64,000 bases of DNA from CALAED01 sp036378315 (GCA_036378315.1 DASUWU010000071.1:1-64000); one strand, 5' to 3'; positions 26,864 to 36,069 are shown, counted from the stretch's first letter. Made by a program: numbers and translations. Notes: a model not told the origin generated them from the sequence alone.

Positions 26864-29008
26864 ATGGACGCGACGCCGAGTACCCCCGCGTCTTCGGACC
26901 TCAGCCAGTACGGCGCGCTGCTGCGCCGCCGGTGGTGGGTCGTCGTCGCGTTGTCCATCGTGGGGCTGGCCGTCGGGGGTGCGCTGCTCGAGGTCCGGCC
27001 GAAGGTCTACACCTCATCGGCGCAGATCCTGATCAAAGACCCCACCTTCAGCGACCCGACACAGCAGACGGGCAAGAAGTCAGGCGTCAACCTCGACACC
27101 GAAGCGGCGATCATGAAGTCGCAGGAGGTGGCGAACCGGGTCAAGGCGCTGCTGAGGTCCCCGGAGAGTCCGGCCCGGCTGGCGCAGCACATCGAGGTCA
27201 CCGCGATCCCCAACTCCTCCGTGCTGGCCGTCTCGTTCAACGCGAGCAGCCCCGTCGCGGCGCAGCAGGGCGCGCACCAGTACGCGCGCGCCTACCTCGA
27301 CGACCGCATCGAGCGGGTCAAGAACGACAACGCCCGCCAGATCGCCGCCTTCCGCTCCCAGATCCTGAGCCTCGACCGGCAGCAGAAGGACCTGATCCAG
27401 CAGATGATCGCGCTGCCCGGCGGGTCGGGCGAGAAGCTGAAGCTGCAGGCCCAGGTGAGCCGCATCCAGCGACAGATGCAGGGCTTCAGCGAGCGGGTGG
27501 TCGAGCTCGACGGCGGCCTCGGCAACCCGGGTGAGGTCATCAGCGATGCCAGGCCCGGTCAGCAGACCGCGCCGATCATGCCGCTGTACCTCGGCAGCGG
27601 GCTCATGATCGGGCTGCTGTTCGGCATTCTCGCCGCCCTCTGGCGCGACCGCGCCGACCGGCGTCTCCGCCGCGCCGAGGACATCGAACGGCTGCTCAAC
27701 CTGCCCGTGCTGCTCAACGTGCCGGTCAAGGGCCGCCACGCGATGGGGTTGCTGCCCGCGCGCAGCCAGGGCGGGCAGGCCTTTCACGAGCTCGCCCACT
27801 CCCTCAACGCCACGCTCGGCCACGGCAACCACGTCATCCTCGTCGCCGGGGTCACCCCCGGTTGGGGCGCCGGCGCGATCTGCGCCAACCTGGCCGCCGC
27901 GCTGGCCCGCACCGACGACGACGTGGTGCTCGTCTGCGCCAACCTGCCATCGCCCTACTCCGCGCGGCTGCTCAACCTGAACGAAGGCCCCGGCCTGTCG
28001 GAGATCCTGGTGCACGGCACGCCGGTCGCCGACGTCATCCAGTCGCCGCGCGAACTGCCCAAGATGCGCGTCATCACGCCGGGACACGACGAGGACCTCG
28101 CCTGGGAACGGCTGCAGACCCAGTCGATGGACCGCCTCATCCAGGGGCTGCGGCGGCACGCCACGCACGTCATCATCGAGGCGCCGCCGACCTCGACAAG
28201 CGCCGACGCCCAGGCCCTGGCCGAGATCGCGGACGCCTCGATCATCGTCGTGGAGATCCCGCGCGCCGAGCGCGAGCACGTCGGCGAGGGCATGCGGCAG
28301 CTCGACCGGATGGGCACCGCCGTGCTCGGCGCCGTGGTGCTCCCGGTCCAGCCCGGCTCGCTCCCGCCGGTGGCGGCGGAGCGCGGACGGCCGCCGGAGC
28401 CACGGCGCGCGGACACCCGCCCCGACACCCGCACCGACACCCGCACCGACACCCGGCGGCGGGCCGGCGCCCCACCCGAGCCCGGGCGGCGGCGCCGGCG
28501 GGATCCGGCAGCGGCCGAGATCCCGGTCGACCAGCTCGCTGACGCCGCCGGCCACGGCACGGGCCACGCCGCGGCGGCCGGTCACGCCGCCGGCCAGCGG
28601 GCCTATCAGGACCCGATGCCGCCCGGCGCTCCCGGCTCCGCGGGGCCACCCGTGCCGCCGGCGCCGGCCGCGCCCTCACCTTCCCAGCTGTCGTCGTCGC
28701 AGCTGTCGTCGTCAGGGGTGCCGCCCGCCGGGCATCCCCAGGGGCCAAGGACGCGGCAGGACGGCCGCTCAGGGCTGGCCGGCTACGCCACGGAGTCGGC
28801 CGCGCCAGGCGATCCGTTCGACGACGAGGCCGGCCGCGGCGCCGGCGGGCGGAAGAACGCGGCCGAGCTGTTCCCGCCCGAGACGTTCAAGACCCAGAGC
28901 TTCGAGGCGGCCGACCGCACCCAGACGTTCAACGCCATCGACGACCTCGTCGCGGGAGGCGCCGACGACGACGCCTTCGTCGACCCGGGTCGCGTCGGCG
29001 ATCGGTAA
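26864..29008 (+). CDS. Wzz/BY-kinase-like chain-length protein with degenerate Walker A
   Basis: A 714-aa membrane protein. Order: first transmembrane helix (about 24-44); extracytoplasmic Wzz domain with coiled coil (about 150-215); second helix (about 240-262); cytoplasmic CpsD/CapB-like ATPase region (about 315-500); Pro/Ala/Gly-rich, probably disordered tail to 714. Wzz/Wzc proteins set chain length and drive export of polysaccharides. Here the Walker A position reads GVTPGWGAGAICANLA, with no GKS/T, and the tail lacks the tyrosine cluster of true BY-kinases. It is therefore probably a structural copolymerase without kinase activity. GGGAG precedes the ATG. The polymerase gene begins one base after its stop. 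Confidence 0.85.
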   Translation: MDATPSTPASSDLSQYGALLRRRWWVVVALSIVGLAVGGALLEVRPKVYTSSAQILIKDPTFSDPTQQTGKKSGVNLDTEAAIMKSQEVANRVKALLRSPESPARLAQHIEVTAIPNSSVLAVSFNASSPVAAQQGAHQYARAYLDDRIERVKNDNARQIAAFRSQILSLDRQQKDLIQQMIALPGGSGEKLKLQAQVSRIQRQMQGFSERVVELDGGLGNPGEVISDARPGQQTAPIMPLYLGSGLMIGLLFGILAALWRDRADRRLRRAEDIERLLNLPVLLNVPVKGRHAMGLLPARSQGGQAFHELAHSLNATLGHGNHVILVAGVTPGWGAGAICANLAAALARTDDDVVLVCANLPSPYSARLLNLNEGPGLSEILVHGTPVADVIQSPRELPKMRVITPGHDEDLAWERLQTQSMDRLIQGLRRHATHVIIEAPPTSTSADAQALAEIADASIIVVEIPRAEREHVGEGMRQLDRMGTAVLGAVVLPVQPGSLPPVAAERGRPPEPRRADTRPDTRTDTRTDTRRRAGAPPEPGRRRRRDPAAAEIPVDQLADAAGHGTGHAAAAGHAAGQRAYQDPMPPGAPGSAGPPVPPAPAAPSPSQLSSSQLSSSGVPPAGHPQGPRTRQDGRSGLAGYATESAAPGDPFDDEAGRGAGGRKNAAELFPPETFKTQSFEAADRTQTFNAIDDLVAGGADDDAFVDPGRVGDR
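28412..28456. repeat. 12-bp tandem repeat, about 3.7 copies
   Basis: Unit GACACCCGCACC from 28412 encodes a DTRT-type repeat in the disordered tail of the chain-length protein. Confidence 0.8.
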
Positions 29009-29009
29009 G

Positions 29010-30569
29010 ATGACCTCCCTCGTCAATCCCGGCGGCCGGCCGGGGCCGGCCGCCGACACCACCAATACCGTGGCGACTCCGGTCGTCGATGCACCGGAGA
29101 CCGGCGAGCCCGGCGACACCGGAGCCCACCCGGCGCTCGACACGGCCGGCCACCCGATCGTCGACACCCCGCCGGGGAGCGGCCGGGGGTGGCCGCTGGG
29201 GCGCCGGCTGCCGTACGCCTGGCCGCTGTGGGCGCTGTTCGTGTTCTATCCGGTGTGGTGGCTGCTCGGCCTGGGCACCTTCATCTACCCGATCCTTGCC
29301 GTGCCGATGGGCATCTACCTGCTCCGGCACCGGCCGATCAAGGTGCCGCCAGGGTTCGGCATCTGGCTGCTGTTCCTCGTGTGGTTCTGCTTCAGCGTGG
29401 TCATGCTGCGGGTGAACCCGCCGGGGACCTACGGCACGGGCAACATGCGGCTCGGCGTGGTGGCGCTGCGCCTGACGTTGTACCTGTCGGCGACGGTGAT
29501 GCTGCTGTACGCGGGGAACCTCAGCGAGCGGCGGCTGCCCCGCACCACCCTGATCCGGTGGCTGTCGGTGATGTTCCTCGTCACCGTCGGGGGCGGCGTG
29601 CTGGGCATGGCGTGGCCCACCTTCGGCTTCACCACCCCGGTGGAGGCGGTGCTCCCCCACTCCGTCCAGGTGAACAAGTACATCCAGAGCCTGGTCCATC
29701 CCAACTCCGCCCAGGTGCAGGCCGTGCTGGGCGACCCGTCGCCCCGCCCGGCGGCGCCGTTCGGCTACACCAACGTGTGGGGCGAGAACCTGTCCCTCCT
29801 GCTCATCTGGTTCGTGGTCGGCTGGTGGGTGTACGGCACGGCCCTGCGCCGGCTCTCCCTGATGGTCCTGGTGGCTCTCGCCATGGTGCCGACGATCTAC
29901 TCGCTCAACCGGGGCATGTGGATCGGGCTCGGCCTGTCCATCGTCTACGTGGCGATCCGGCTGGCGCTGCGCGGCCGGCTGTGGGTGGTCGGCGGCCTCG
30001 CCGTCGGGCTGACGGTCGCCGCCCTCGTCTTCATGTTCTCGCCGCTGCACACCGTCTTCGAGGAACGCCTCAGCCACGGCCACAGCAACCGCATCCGCGA
30101 GTTCACCACCGAGAAGGTGCTTGAGGTGTCGCGGGCGTCCCCGGTCATCGGCCTCGGCAACACCAGGAACGCGGTGGGCAGCGCGCAGTCGATCGCGGTC
30201 GGCAAGACCGAGAAATGTCAGCAGTGCGGCAACCCGACGCTGGGCAGCAACGGGCAGGTCTGGCTGGTGCTGATCTCGCAGGGGTACGTCGGGGTCGCGC
30301 TGTACACGCTGTTCTTCGTCTACGGGATCCTCCGCTACTGGCGGGACGTGACCCCGATCGGCCTCAGCGGGGTGCTGATCTTGCTGCTGTCCTTGCTCTA
30401 CAACTTCTACTACGACGCCATCGTCACGCCGCTCGGCTTCTTCATGCTCGCCTACGCGCTGCTGTGGCGGAACGACATCGAGCACGCCAGGGTCGCCCGC
30501 CGCGTCGCGCTGCGGCCGAAGCACCGGCGGTTCATGGCGCGCAGGTCGGCCGCGGCGGGGCCGGCATGA
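29010..30569 (+). CDS. O-antigen polymerase/ligase-like membrane protein (Wzy-like)
   Basis: A 519-aa polytopic membrane protein with about ten to twelve helices after a ~70-residue soluble N-terminus. Order and motifs fit the Wzy/WaaL superfamily: a long outside loop between late helices with HGHSNRIREFTTEKVLE and SPVIGLGNTRNAVG (the usual G-x-G-x-N/H catalytic loop), ending NGQVWLVLISQGYVG. The loop also contains a CxxC pair (KCQQCGN). It likely polymerises or ligates polyprenyl-linked repeat units outside the membrane. Its stop overlaps the next start (ATGA), so it is translationally coupled. Confidence 0.85.
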   Translation: MTSLVNPGGRPGPAADTTNTVATPVVDAPETGEPGDTGAHPALDTAGHPIVDTPPGSGRGWPLGRRLPYAWPLWALFVFYPVWWLLGLGTFIYPILAVPMGIYLLRHRPIKVPPGFGIWLLFLVWFCFSVVMLRVNPPGTYGTGNMRLGVVALRLTLYLSATVMLLYAGNLSERRLPRTTLIRWLSVMFLVTVGGGVLGMAWPTFGFTTPVEAVLPHSVQVNKYIQSLVHPNSAQVQAVLGDPSPRPAAPFGYTNVWGENLSLLLIWFVVGWWVYGTALRRLSLMVLVALAMVPTIYSLNRGMWIGLGLSIVYVAIRLALRGRLWVVGGLAVGLTVAALVFMFSPLHTVFEERLSHGHSNRIREFTTEKVLEVSRASPVIGLGNTRNAVGSAQSIAVGKTEKCQQCGNPTLGSNGQVWLVLISQGYVGVALYTLFFVYGILRYWRDVTPIGLSGVLILLLSLLYNFYYDAIVTPLGFFMLAYALLWRNDIEHARVARRVALRPKHRRFMARRSAAAGPA

Positions 30570-31930
30570 CCGCCGCCGCACCTGGCGAGGCCCTCGACAC
30601 CCAGCCGTCCGGCGATGCCGCGCTGCGGCTGCGCTACCTCGCGGAGGTGTCCGGCCTGCTGTGGCCGGCGCCGGCCCGCGCCGGGTTCGGGGTGACCGGC
30701 GGCACGCCGATCGCCGAGTACGTGCTGGTCCTCGGCGCCAAGCGGCCACGGTTGCTGGTACCGGCCGGCGACCGGCGCGCCGCTGCGGCGGCCGTACGCC
30801 GGTATGCCGAACCGGGCTCGGCCAGGCAGCGCCTGATGCTGCGCGGCCTGGCGGCCGCGCTGTCCTGCGGGTTCGGTGGCGCCCTGCTCGGCCCGCGGTT
30901 CCGGGTGTGCGCGGACGCCCCGCCGGCCGGCCGGACCGGGCCGATCGGAACGATAGGGCCGATCGGAACGATCGAGACGTACCTGCGCGGCGCGCTCGAT
31001 CAGCCGGCCTCCCCGGGCGGCCGGAACGACGGCCTGGTACTCAGCCTGTCCATCGGGCCGGCCAGGGCGAACCGCAAGCCGGTGCTGCAGCTGCTCACCC
31101 CGCGCGGGGGTACGGTCGGCTTCGCCAAGCTCGGCATCAACGAGCTGACGCGTACGCTCGTGCAGGCGGAGTCGGTCGCACTGCGCACGCTCGCGTCGGC
31201 CGCGCCCCGGCACATCACCGTCCCGACGGTGCTGCATCACGGCAGATGGAACCGCCTGGAGGTGCTGGTTCAATCGCCGCTGCCCGTCTGGCTGCGGCGG
31301 GCCGGGCACGATCAGGAACGGCTGGGCGCGGCGATGCTCGAGGTCGCGCGGATCGGCGGCGTGGGAGCGGCCAGGCTGCGCGACAGCACGTACTGGATCG
31401 GGCTCGGCGAACGGCTCGCCGCGCTCGGCGCCGGGGACGGCGGACCGAGCGTTGGACCCGGCGCCGGCTCGGGCGTCGGCCGGGCGCTGCGGACGGCGTA
31501 CGAGCGGATCGGCGAGCGGGCCGGCGACGTCCGGCTGCGGTTCGGGTCCTGGCACGGGGACTGGACGCCGTGGAACATGGCCACCCTGCGCGACACCCTG
31601 CTGGTCTGGGACTGGGAGCGGTTCGACCACGGCGTCCCGCTCGGCTTCGACGCCATCCACTACGCCTTCCAGGGGGCCGTGGTCAGGGACGGCGTCGACC
31701 CGGAGCCGGCCGCGGCCCGGTGCATCGAGGGGGCGGCCGGGTTGCTCGGGCCGTTTGGGGTCACCTCGGCCGAACCGATGGCGGCCCGGCTGACCGCGCT
31801 GCTTTACTTCACCGACATCGCCGTCCGGTACCTCGCCGACAAGCAGGGCGAGGGGGGTACCAGGCTCGGCCGGCCGCGGGACTGGCTGCTGCCCGTGCTG
31901 GCCGCCCAGGTCGAAAGGCTGCACCCGTGA
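30566..31930 (+). CDS. aminoglycoside-phosphotransferase-like kinase
   Basis: A 454-aa protein. The C-terminal half has the APH/choline-kinase catalytic loop GSWHGDWTPWNM and the metal motif VWDWERF. The N-terminal half is less clear and contains a duplicated GPIGTI segment. Such folds phosphorylate small molecules, sugars or proteins. Within a coupled polysaccharide operon a sugar or lipid-linked glycan is the likeliest substrate, rather than an antibiotic. The ATG at 30566 overlaps the polymerase stop by 4 nt, and its own stop overlaps the sulfotransferase start (GTGA). Confidence 0.75.
   Translation: MTAAAPGEALDTQPSGDAALRLRYLAEVSGLLWPAPARAGFGVTGGTPIAEYVLVLGAKRPRLLVPAGDRRAAAAAVRRYAEPGSARQRLMLRGLAAALSCGFGGALLGPRFRVCADAPPAGRTGPIGTIGPIGTIETYLRGALDQPASPGGRNDGLVLSLSIGPARANRKPVLQLLTPRGGTVGFAKLGINELTRTLVQAESVALRTLASAAPRHITVPTVLHHGRWNRLEVLVQSPLPVWLRRAGHDQERLGAAMLEVARIGGVGAARLRDSTYWIGLGERLAALGAGDGGPSVGPGAGSGVGRALRTAYERIGERAGDVRLRFGSWHGDWTPWNMATLRDTLLVWDWERFDHGVPLGFDAIHYAFQGAVVRDGVDPEPAAARCIEGAAGLLGPFGVTSAEPMAARLTALLYFTDIAVRYLADKQGEGGTRLGRPRDWLLPVLAAQVERLHP
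30938..30973. repeat. 18-bp tandem duplication
   Basis: GGGCCGATCGGAACGATA is followed directly by the same 18 bases with one change. In frame it gives GPIGTIGPIGTI in the kinase-like protein. Confidence 0.85.
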
Positions 31931-32799
31931 TCGACACGTCATCGGCCCCGCCGGCCGTCAAGCGCGCCGCGCAGACCCTCGCGGTGGCCGAGGGGCGGCT
32001 GACCGCTCAGGCCCGCGTACTGCCGGACTTCCTCATCACCGGCGGGCAGCGCTGCGGCACCACGTCGATGTACCGCGCGCTGAGCGCGCACCCGGCGGTG
32101 CTCAAACCGGTGCTGCACAAAGGCGTGCACTACTTCGACACCGGCTACCACCACGGCCAGGCGTGGTATCGCGCGCATTTTCCGCTGCGCCGCACCGCCA
32201 GGCGGGTCGAGCGGCGGACCGGGATCCGGCCGCTGGCCTTCGAGTCCGCGCCGTACTACCTGTGCCATCCGCTCGCCGCGGAGCGCATCGCCAGGGACCT
32301 GCCCGGCGTACGGCTGATCATTCTGCTGCGCGACCCGGTGGACCGCGCCTACTCCGCGCACGCCCACGAGGTGGCCCGCGGCTTCGAGACCGAGACCTCG
32401 TTCGAACGCGCCCTGGAGCTTGAAGAAGAGCGGCTGGCCGGCGAGGCCGAGAAGATCATCGCCGATCCGGCGTACCACAGCCACAGCCACCAGCACCACG
32501 CCTACCTCGAACGCGGCCACTACATCGACTACCTGGAGCGGCTGGAGAAGCTGTTCGGCCGCGACCGGCTGCACGTGGTGGACAGCCACGAGTTCTTCAC
32601 CGACCCCGAACCCGTCTACGACGGGGTGCTTGCGTTCCTCGGGCTGCCGAGCCGTGGCTACCCGGCGTTCGCCCGGCACAACGCCCGCCGGCGCGACCCG
32701 CTGGCGCCGGCGCTGCGGGCCAGGCTCGCCGAGCATTTCGAGCCGTACGACGCCCGGCTCGCCGAATGGCTCGGCCATCCCCCGAGCTGGCGCACATGA
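31927..32799 (+). CDS. PAPS-dependent sulfotransferase (heparan-sulfotransferase-like)
   Basis: A 290-aa cytosolic enzyme transferring sulfate from PAPS to a hydroxyl or amino group. Seen: the 5'-phosphosulfate loop FLITGGQRCGTTSMYRAL (about 38-55), the HKGVHYFD segment, where animal heparan 3-O-sulfotransferases have a catalytic Glu in place of the Gly, and the 3'-phosphate motif LLRDPVDRAYSAHAHE. The closing region is ARHNARRRDP..RLAEHFEPYDARLAEWLG. It lies between polymerase/kinase and flippase genes with 4-nt overlaps on both sides, so a glycan acceptor is strongly suggested. GTG start at 31927. Confidence 0.9.
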   Translation: MIDTSSAPPAVKRAAQTLAVAEGRLTAQARVLPDFLITGGQRCGTTSMYRALSAHPAVLKPVLHKGVHYFDTGYHHGQAWYRAHFPLRRTARRVERRTGIRPLAFESAPYYLCHPLAAERIARDLPGVRLIILLRDPVDRAYSAHAHEVARGFETETSFERALELEEERLAGEAEKIIADPAYHSHSHQHHAYLERGHYIDYLERLEKLFGRDRLHVVDSHEFFTDPEPVYDGVLAFLGLPSRGYPAFARHNARRRDPLAPALRARLAEHFEPYDARLAEWLGHPPSWRT

Positions 32800-34433
32800 G
32801 GGAGGCCGACCCACCCGCGGCCCTGGCCACCCCTGACGCCCAAGCACCATCCCGGGACACCGCGGCGGCGAGCGGCGAGAGGCCGAGCGCGGATCTGGGG
32901 TCGCTGGCGCGCGGCGGCGCGATCAGCCTCGTCGGCGCGGCCTGCTCCGGAGCCGCAGGGGTGGGGCTCGTCGCGCTCGTCACCCGCGGGTTCAACAAGG
33001 CCGAGGCCGGGGTGTTCTTCGCGGCCAGCTCGCTGTTCCTGCTGAGCGCGTCGATCGCCAAGCTGGGCGCCGACACCGGCCTGGTGTATTTCATCTCCCG
33101 GCTGCGGGTCCTCGGCCGGCGGGCCGAGGTCCGGCGGGTGGTCGTGGTGGCGCTGGTGCCGGTCGCGCTGGCCGGCGTCCTGGCCGGGGCGCTGCTGTTC
33201 GCCGGCGGGCCGTGGCTGGCCGGCCGGGCGGTGGACGGACCGCCGGGCCACTTCACCGGCTACGTGCGCACGCTGGCCTGCTTCCTGCCGCTGGCCGCGC
33301 TGTCGGACGCCCTGCTCGCCGCCACCCGCGGCTTCCGTACCCAGCGGCCGACCGCGCTCATCGAGGGCATCGGCCGGCCGCTCGGGCAGATCGTCCTCGT
33401 CGCCCTCGCGGTCGCGACCGCCTCGGCGGCGTGGCTGGGCTTCGCCTGGGGCTTCCCCTATCTGGGCGCCGCCCTGCTGGCCTGGCTGGCGCTCCGTATC
33501 CGCCTCCCCCGTCATGATCAGCGGACGGATCCCGTGCCGAGCGAGGCAACGCCCGGCGGCGGGCGGGAACCGTCGGACGGGTCCGCCGGTCGTTGGCGGG
33601 AGTTCTGGGGTTACACCTGGCCGCGGACCTTCGCCGGGATCGCGCAGTTGGCGATCCAGCGGCTCGACATCCTCCTCGTCGCCGCGCTGCGCGGACCGGC
33701 CGACGCGGCCGTCTACACGGCGGCCACCCGCTTCCTGGTGGTCGGGCAGCTCGGCGGCAACGCGATCTCGACCGCGGTGCAGCCGCAGCTCGGCGAGCGG
33801 CTCGCGCTCGCCGACACCGCCGGCGCGCGCACCCTGTACCGGACGGCCACCGCGTGGCTGATGCTGCTGGTCTGGCCGCTGTACCTGACCTGTGCGGTCT
33901 TCGCCGGGCCGATGATGGCGCTGTTCGGGCGCGGCTACGCCGCGGGCACGACGGTCGTCCTCGTGCTGACCGGCGCGATGCTCGTGGCCACCGGCTGCGG
34001 CATGGTCGACATGGTGCTCAGCATGTCAGGACGCACGTCGTGGAACCTGATGAACGTGCTGCTCGCGCTGGCGGTGAACGTCGGCCTCGACCTCGTGCTC
34101 ATCCCGCACCTCGGGATCACCGGCGCGGCCATCGGCTGGGCCGCCGCGATCGTCGTGAACAACCTCGTCCCGCTCGCCCAGGTCGGCCTGGTGCTCAAGC
34201 TCCACCCGTTCGGAACGGCGACGCTGACGGCTGCCGCGCTGGCCGGAGCGTGCTTCGGCGCTGTGCCGTTCGGGCTGCGCGCGGTGGCCGGCGACGGCCT
34301 GCTCCCGCTCATCGCCGCCACCGCGGCCGGCGCCGTCCTGTACGCCGGCGGCTGCTGGCGCCTCCGCCACCGGCTCGAGCTGACCTCCCTGCGCGCGCTG
34401 GCCGTCCGCCGCGGAAGGGTTACTGATATATAG
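32796..34433 (+). CDS. Wzx-like polysaccharide flippase (MATE/MOP superfamily)
   Basis: A 545-aa membrane protein with about 13-14 helices. The start GGAISLVGAACSGAAGVGLVALVTRGFNKAEAGVFFAASSLF is typical of Wzx/MviN-like lipid-linked oligosaccharide flippases. The second half shows FAGIAQLAIQRLDILLVAALRGPADAAVYTAATRF. It likely moves the undecaprenyl-linked repeat unit across the membrane. The ATG at 32796 overlaps the sulfotransferase stop (ATGA). Sulfation may thus happen on the inner face before export. The TAG stop lies inside a short palindrome. Confidence 0.87.
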   Translation: MREADPPAALATPDAQAPSRDTAAASGERPSADLGSLARGGAISLVGAACSGAAGVGLVALVTRGFNKAEAGVFFAASSLFLLSASIAKLGADTGLVYFISRLRVLGRRAEVRRVVVVALVPVALAGVLAGALLFAGGPWLAGRAVDGPPGHFTGYVRTLACFLPLAALSDALLAATRGFRTQRPTALIEGIGRPLGQIVLVALAVATASAAWLGFAWGFPYLGAALLAWLALRIRLPRHDQRTDPVPSEATPGGGREPSDGSAGRWREFWGYTWPRTFAGIAQLAIQRLDILLVAALRGPADAAVYTAATRFLVVGQLGGNAISTAVQPQLGERLALADTAGARTLYRTATAWLMLLVWPLYLTCAVFAGPMMALFGRGYAAGTTVVLVLTGAMLVATGCGMVDMVLSMSGRTSWNLMNVLLALAVNVGLDLVLIPHLGITGAAIGWAAAIVVNNLVPLAQVGLVLKLHPFGTATLTAAALAGACFGAVPFGLRAVAGDGLLPLIAATAAGAVLYAGGCWRLRHRLELTSLRALAVRRGRVTDI

Positions 34434-34445
34434 TTCAGTGAACTA
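34431..34445. promoter_or_regulatory. palindrome before the ATPase/nuclease gene
   Basis: TAGTTCA-G-TGAACTA is perfect and sits in an unusually A/T-rich patch (TGATATATAG before it), with another half-site GTTCAG just downstream. It overlaps the flippase stop codon. An operator for the following gene is likely; the binding protein is unknown. Confidence 0.5.
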
Positions 34446-34483
34446 CAGTTCAGCGTCCAGCCGATCGTACGGAGTCGAGCCGG

Positions 34484-35950
34484 ATGATCCCGAAGCCCAC
34501 CGCCATCTTTGACCGGCAGCGAGAGTGGCGAGCCCTCGCCGAGTTCGCCGCGGATCCGCGGCCGGAGGTCACCTTCGGCGTGGTGAGCGGGCGGCGCAGG
34601 CAAGGCAAAACCTACCTGCTGAGGTCCCTCGCCCAGGCGACGGACGGCTTCTTCTTCGAAGCCACCGACGGAACAGAAGTCGAGTCCCTCAGGATGTTCG
34701 GGGCCGCGCTTGCTCGCCATACCGGCTCCCCGGTCGGCTTGCCGTTCGCCGACTGGGAGGACGCGCTCACCTACTTCTTCTCCCTGTCGACCAACCGGCC
34801 GGTTCCCCTGGTTATTGACGAGTTTCCCCTCCTCATGAAGGCGAGCCCGACCCTTCCGTCGTTGTTGAAACGCGAGATCGACCTGCGCGGCCCGTCGCAG
34901 GCAGGGGGCAGCATGGCGCGAGTCCTCGTCTGCGGTTCCGCGATGTCCGTCATGACGCGCCTGCTGTCGGGCACAGCGCCGCTTCGCGGCAGAGCGGGTT
35001 TGGAGTTGATGGTCCGGCCTTTCGCCTACCGGGACGCCGCGGAATTCTGGAACGCCGACGATCCACGGCTGGCGGTACTCCTCCACTCGATCGTCGGCGG
35101 AACGCCCGCCTACCGGCGACAGTTCGTACGCGACGACGCTCCCGACGGGTTGCGGGATTTCGACGATTGGGTGTGCCGCACGGTCCTCGACCCTGCCCGG
35201 CCGCTCTTTCGCGAAGCCCGATACCTCCTTGCCGAGGAACCCGACATCCGCGATCCCGGGCTCTATTACTCCGTGCTCGCCGCGGTGGCGAACGGAAAGA
35301 CCACCTGGGGTGGCATCGCCGGCTACGTGGGGCGCAAGACGGCGGACATCGCACACCCGCTCAATGTCCTCGAAGACTGCGGGTTGGTCGCCAAGGAGAA
35401 GGATGCCTTCCGTACCGGCCGGGCCCGCTATCGCATCACCGAGCCGCTGGTGGCGTTCTACGAGACGGTCATGCGACCGAGATGGGCGGATCTAGAACAA
35501 GGGCTTGCCCAGGAGGTGTGGCGTGATGCCAGGCCCACGTTCAGCGCGAAGGTCGTCGGTCCGCATTTCGAGGCACTCTGCCGGGAATTCGCCACTCGTC
35601 ACGGCCGGGCCGTCTTCGACCAACCCGTGGGGACGGTCACGTCCGGCGTCGTCAACGACCCGGCGAACAAGACCCAGATCGAGGTTGACGTGGTGGTACT
35701 CGGGCCGATGGATTCCGCCGGGCCGCGCAGGGTCGTGTCTCTGGGCGAGGCCAAGTGGGGCGAGGTCATGGGCACACAGCACCTTGATCGGCTTCGCCGC
35801 GCCCAAGCCCTGCTGCGGGGCAAGGGATTCGATACCGACGACAGCGTGCTGGCCTGCTACAGCGGCGCCGGGTTCGCCGACGACCTTCGCGCCGCCGCCG
35901 CGGACAACCGCGTACGCCTGCTGGACCTGCCGGGGCTCTACTCCAACTGA
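34484..35950 (+). CDS. archaeal-type ATPase with C-terminal DUF234-like nuclease domain
   Basis: A 488-aa protein of the AAA (AAA_14/MJ-type ATPase) group. Walker A is GRRRQGKT (about 36-43) and Walker B is PLVIDEFPLL. A winged-helix region at about 265-320 (GKTTWGGIAGYVGRKTADIAHPLNVLEDCGLV) follows. The C-terminal DUF234-type domain has VDVVVLGP...SLGEAKW (about 402-424), an arrangement resembling the PD-(D/E)xK nuclease core. The biological role of these widespread proteins is not established. Base use is slightly more A/T-rich than in neighbours, and it interrupts the glycan locus, which suggests it arrived separately. Confidence 0.85.
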   Translation: MIPKPTAIFDRQREWRALAEFAADPRPEVTFGVVSGRRRQGKTYLLRSLAQATDGFFFEATDGTEVESLRMFGAALARHTGSPVGLPFADWEDALTYFFSLSTNRPVPLVIDEFPLLMKASPTLPSLLKREIDLRGPSQAGGSMARVLVCGSAMSVMTRLLSGTAPLRGRAGLELMVRPFAYRDAAEFWNADDPRLAVLLHSIVGGTPAYRRQFVRDDAPDGLRDFDDWVCRTVLDPARPLFREARYLLAEEPDIRDPGLYYSVLAAVANGKTTWGGIAGYVGRKTADIAHPLNVLEDCGLVAKEKDAFRTGRARYRITEPLVAFYETVMRPRWADLEQGLAQEVWRDARPTFSAKVVGPHFEALCREFATRHGRAVFDQPVGTVTSGVVNDPANKTQIEVDVVVLGPMDSAGPRRVVSLGEAKWGEVMGTQHLDRLRRAQALLRGKGFDTDDSVLACYSGAGFADDLRAAAADNRVRLLDLPGLYSN

Positions 35951-36069
35951 TCGCGGCCGCGGCCTGAGCCTCGGCTTGCCGCAACCACGGCACTAACCAG
36001 GCTCGAGCCCGGCGAGGAAGGATAGGGCCTCTGGCCAGCCTTTGGCTCGGGCCGGGGTGGTGGCCTGGG

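Noticed and set aside
30566..31930. Aminoglycoside resistance gene
   Set aside because: Shares the APH fold motifs, but the coupled glycan operon argues for another substrate.
34484..35950. Phage-defence system
   Set aside because: ATPase plus nuclease-like domain is suggestive, but it is a lone gene without defence neighbours.
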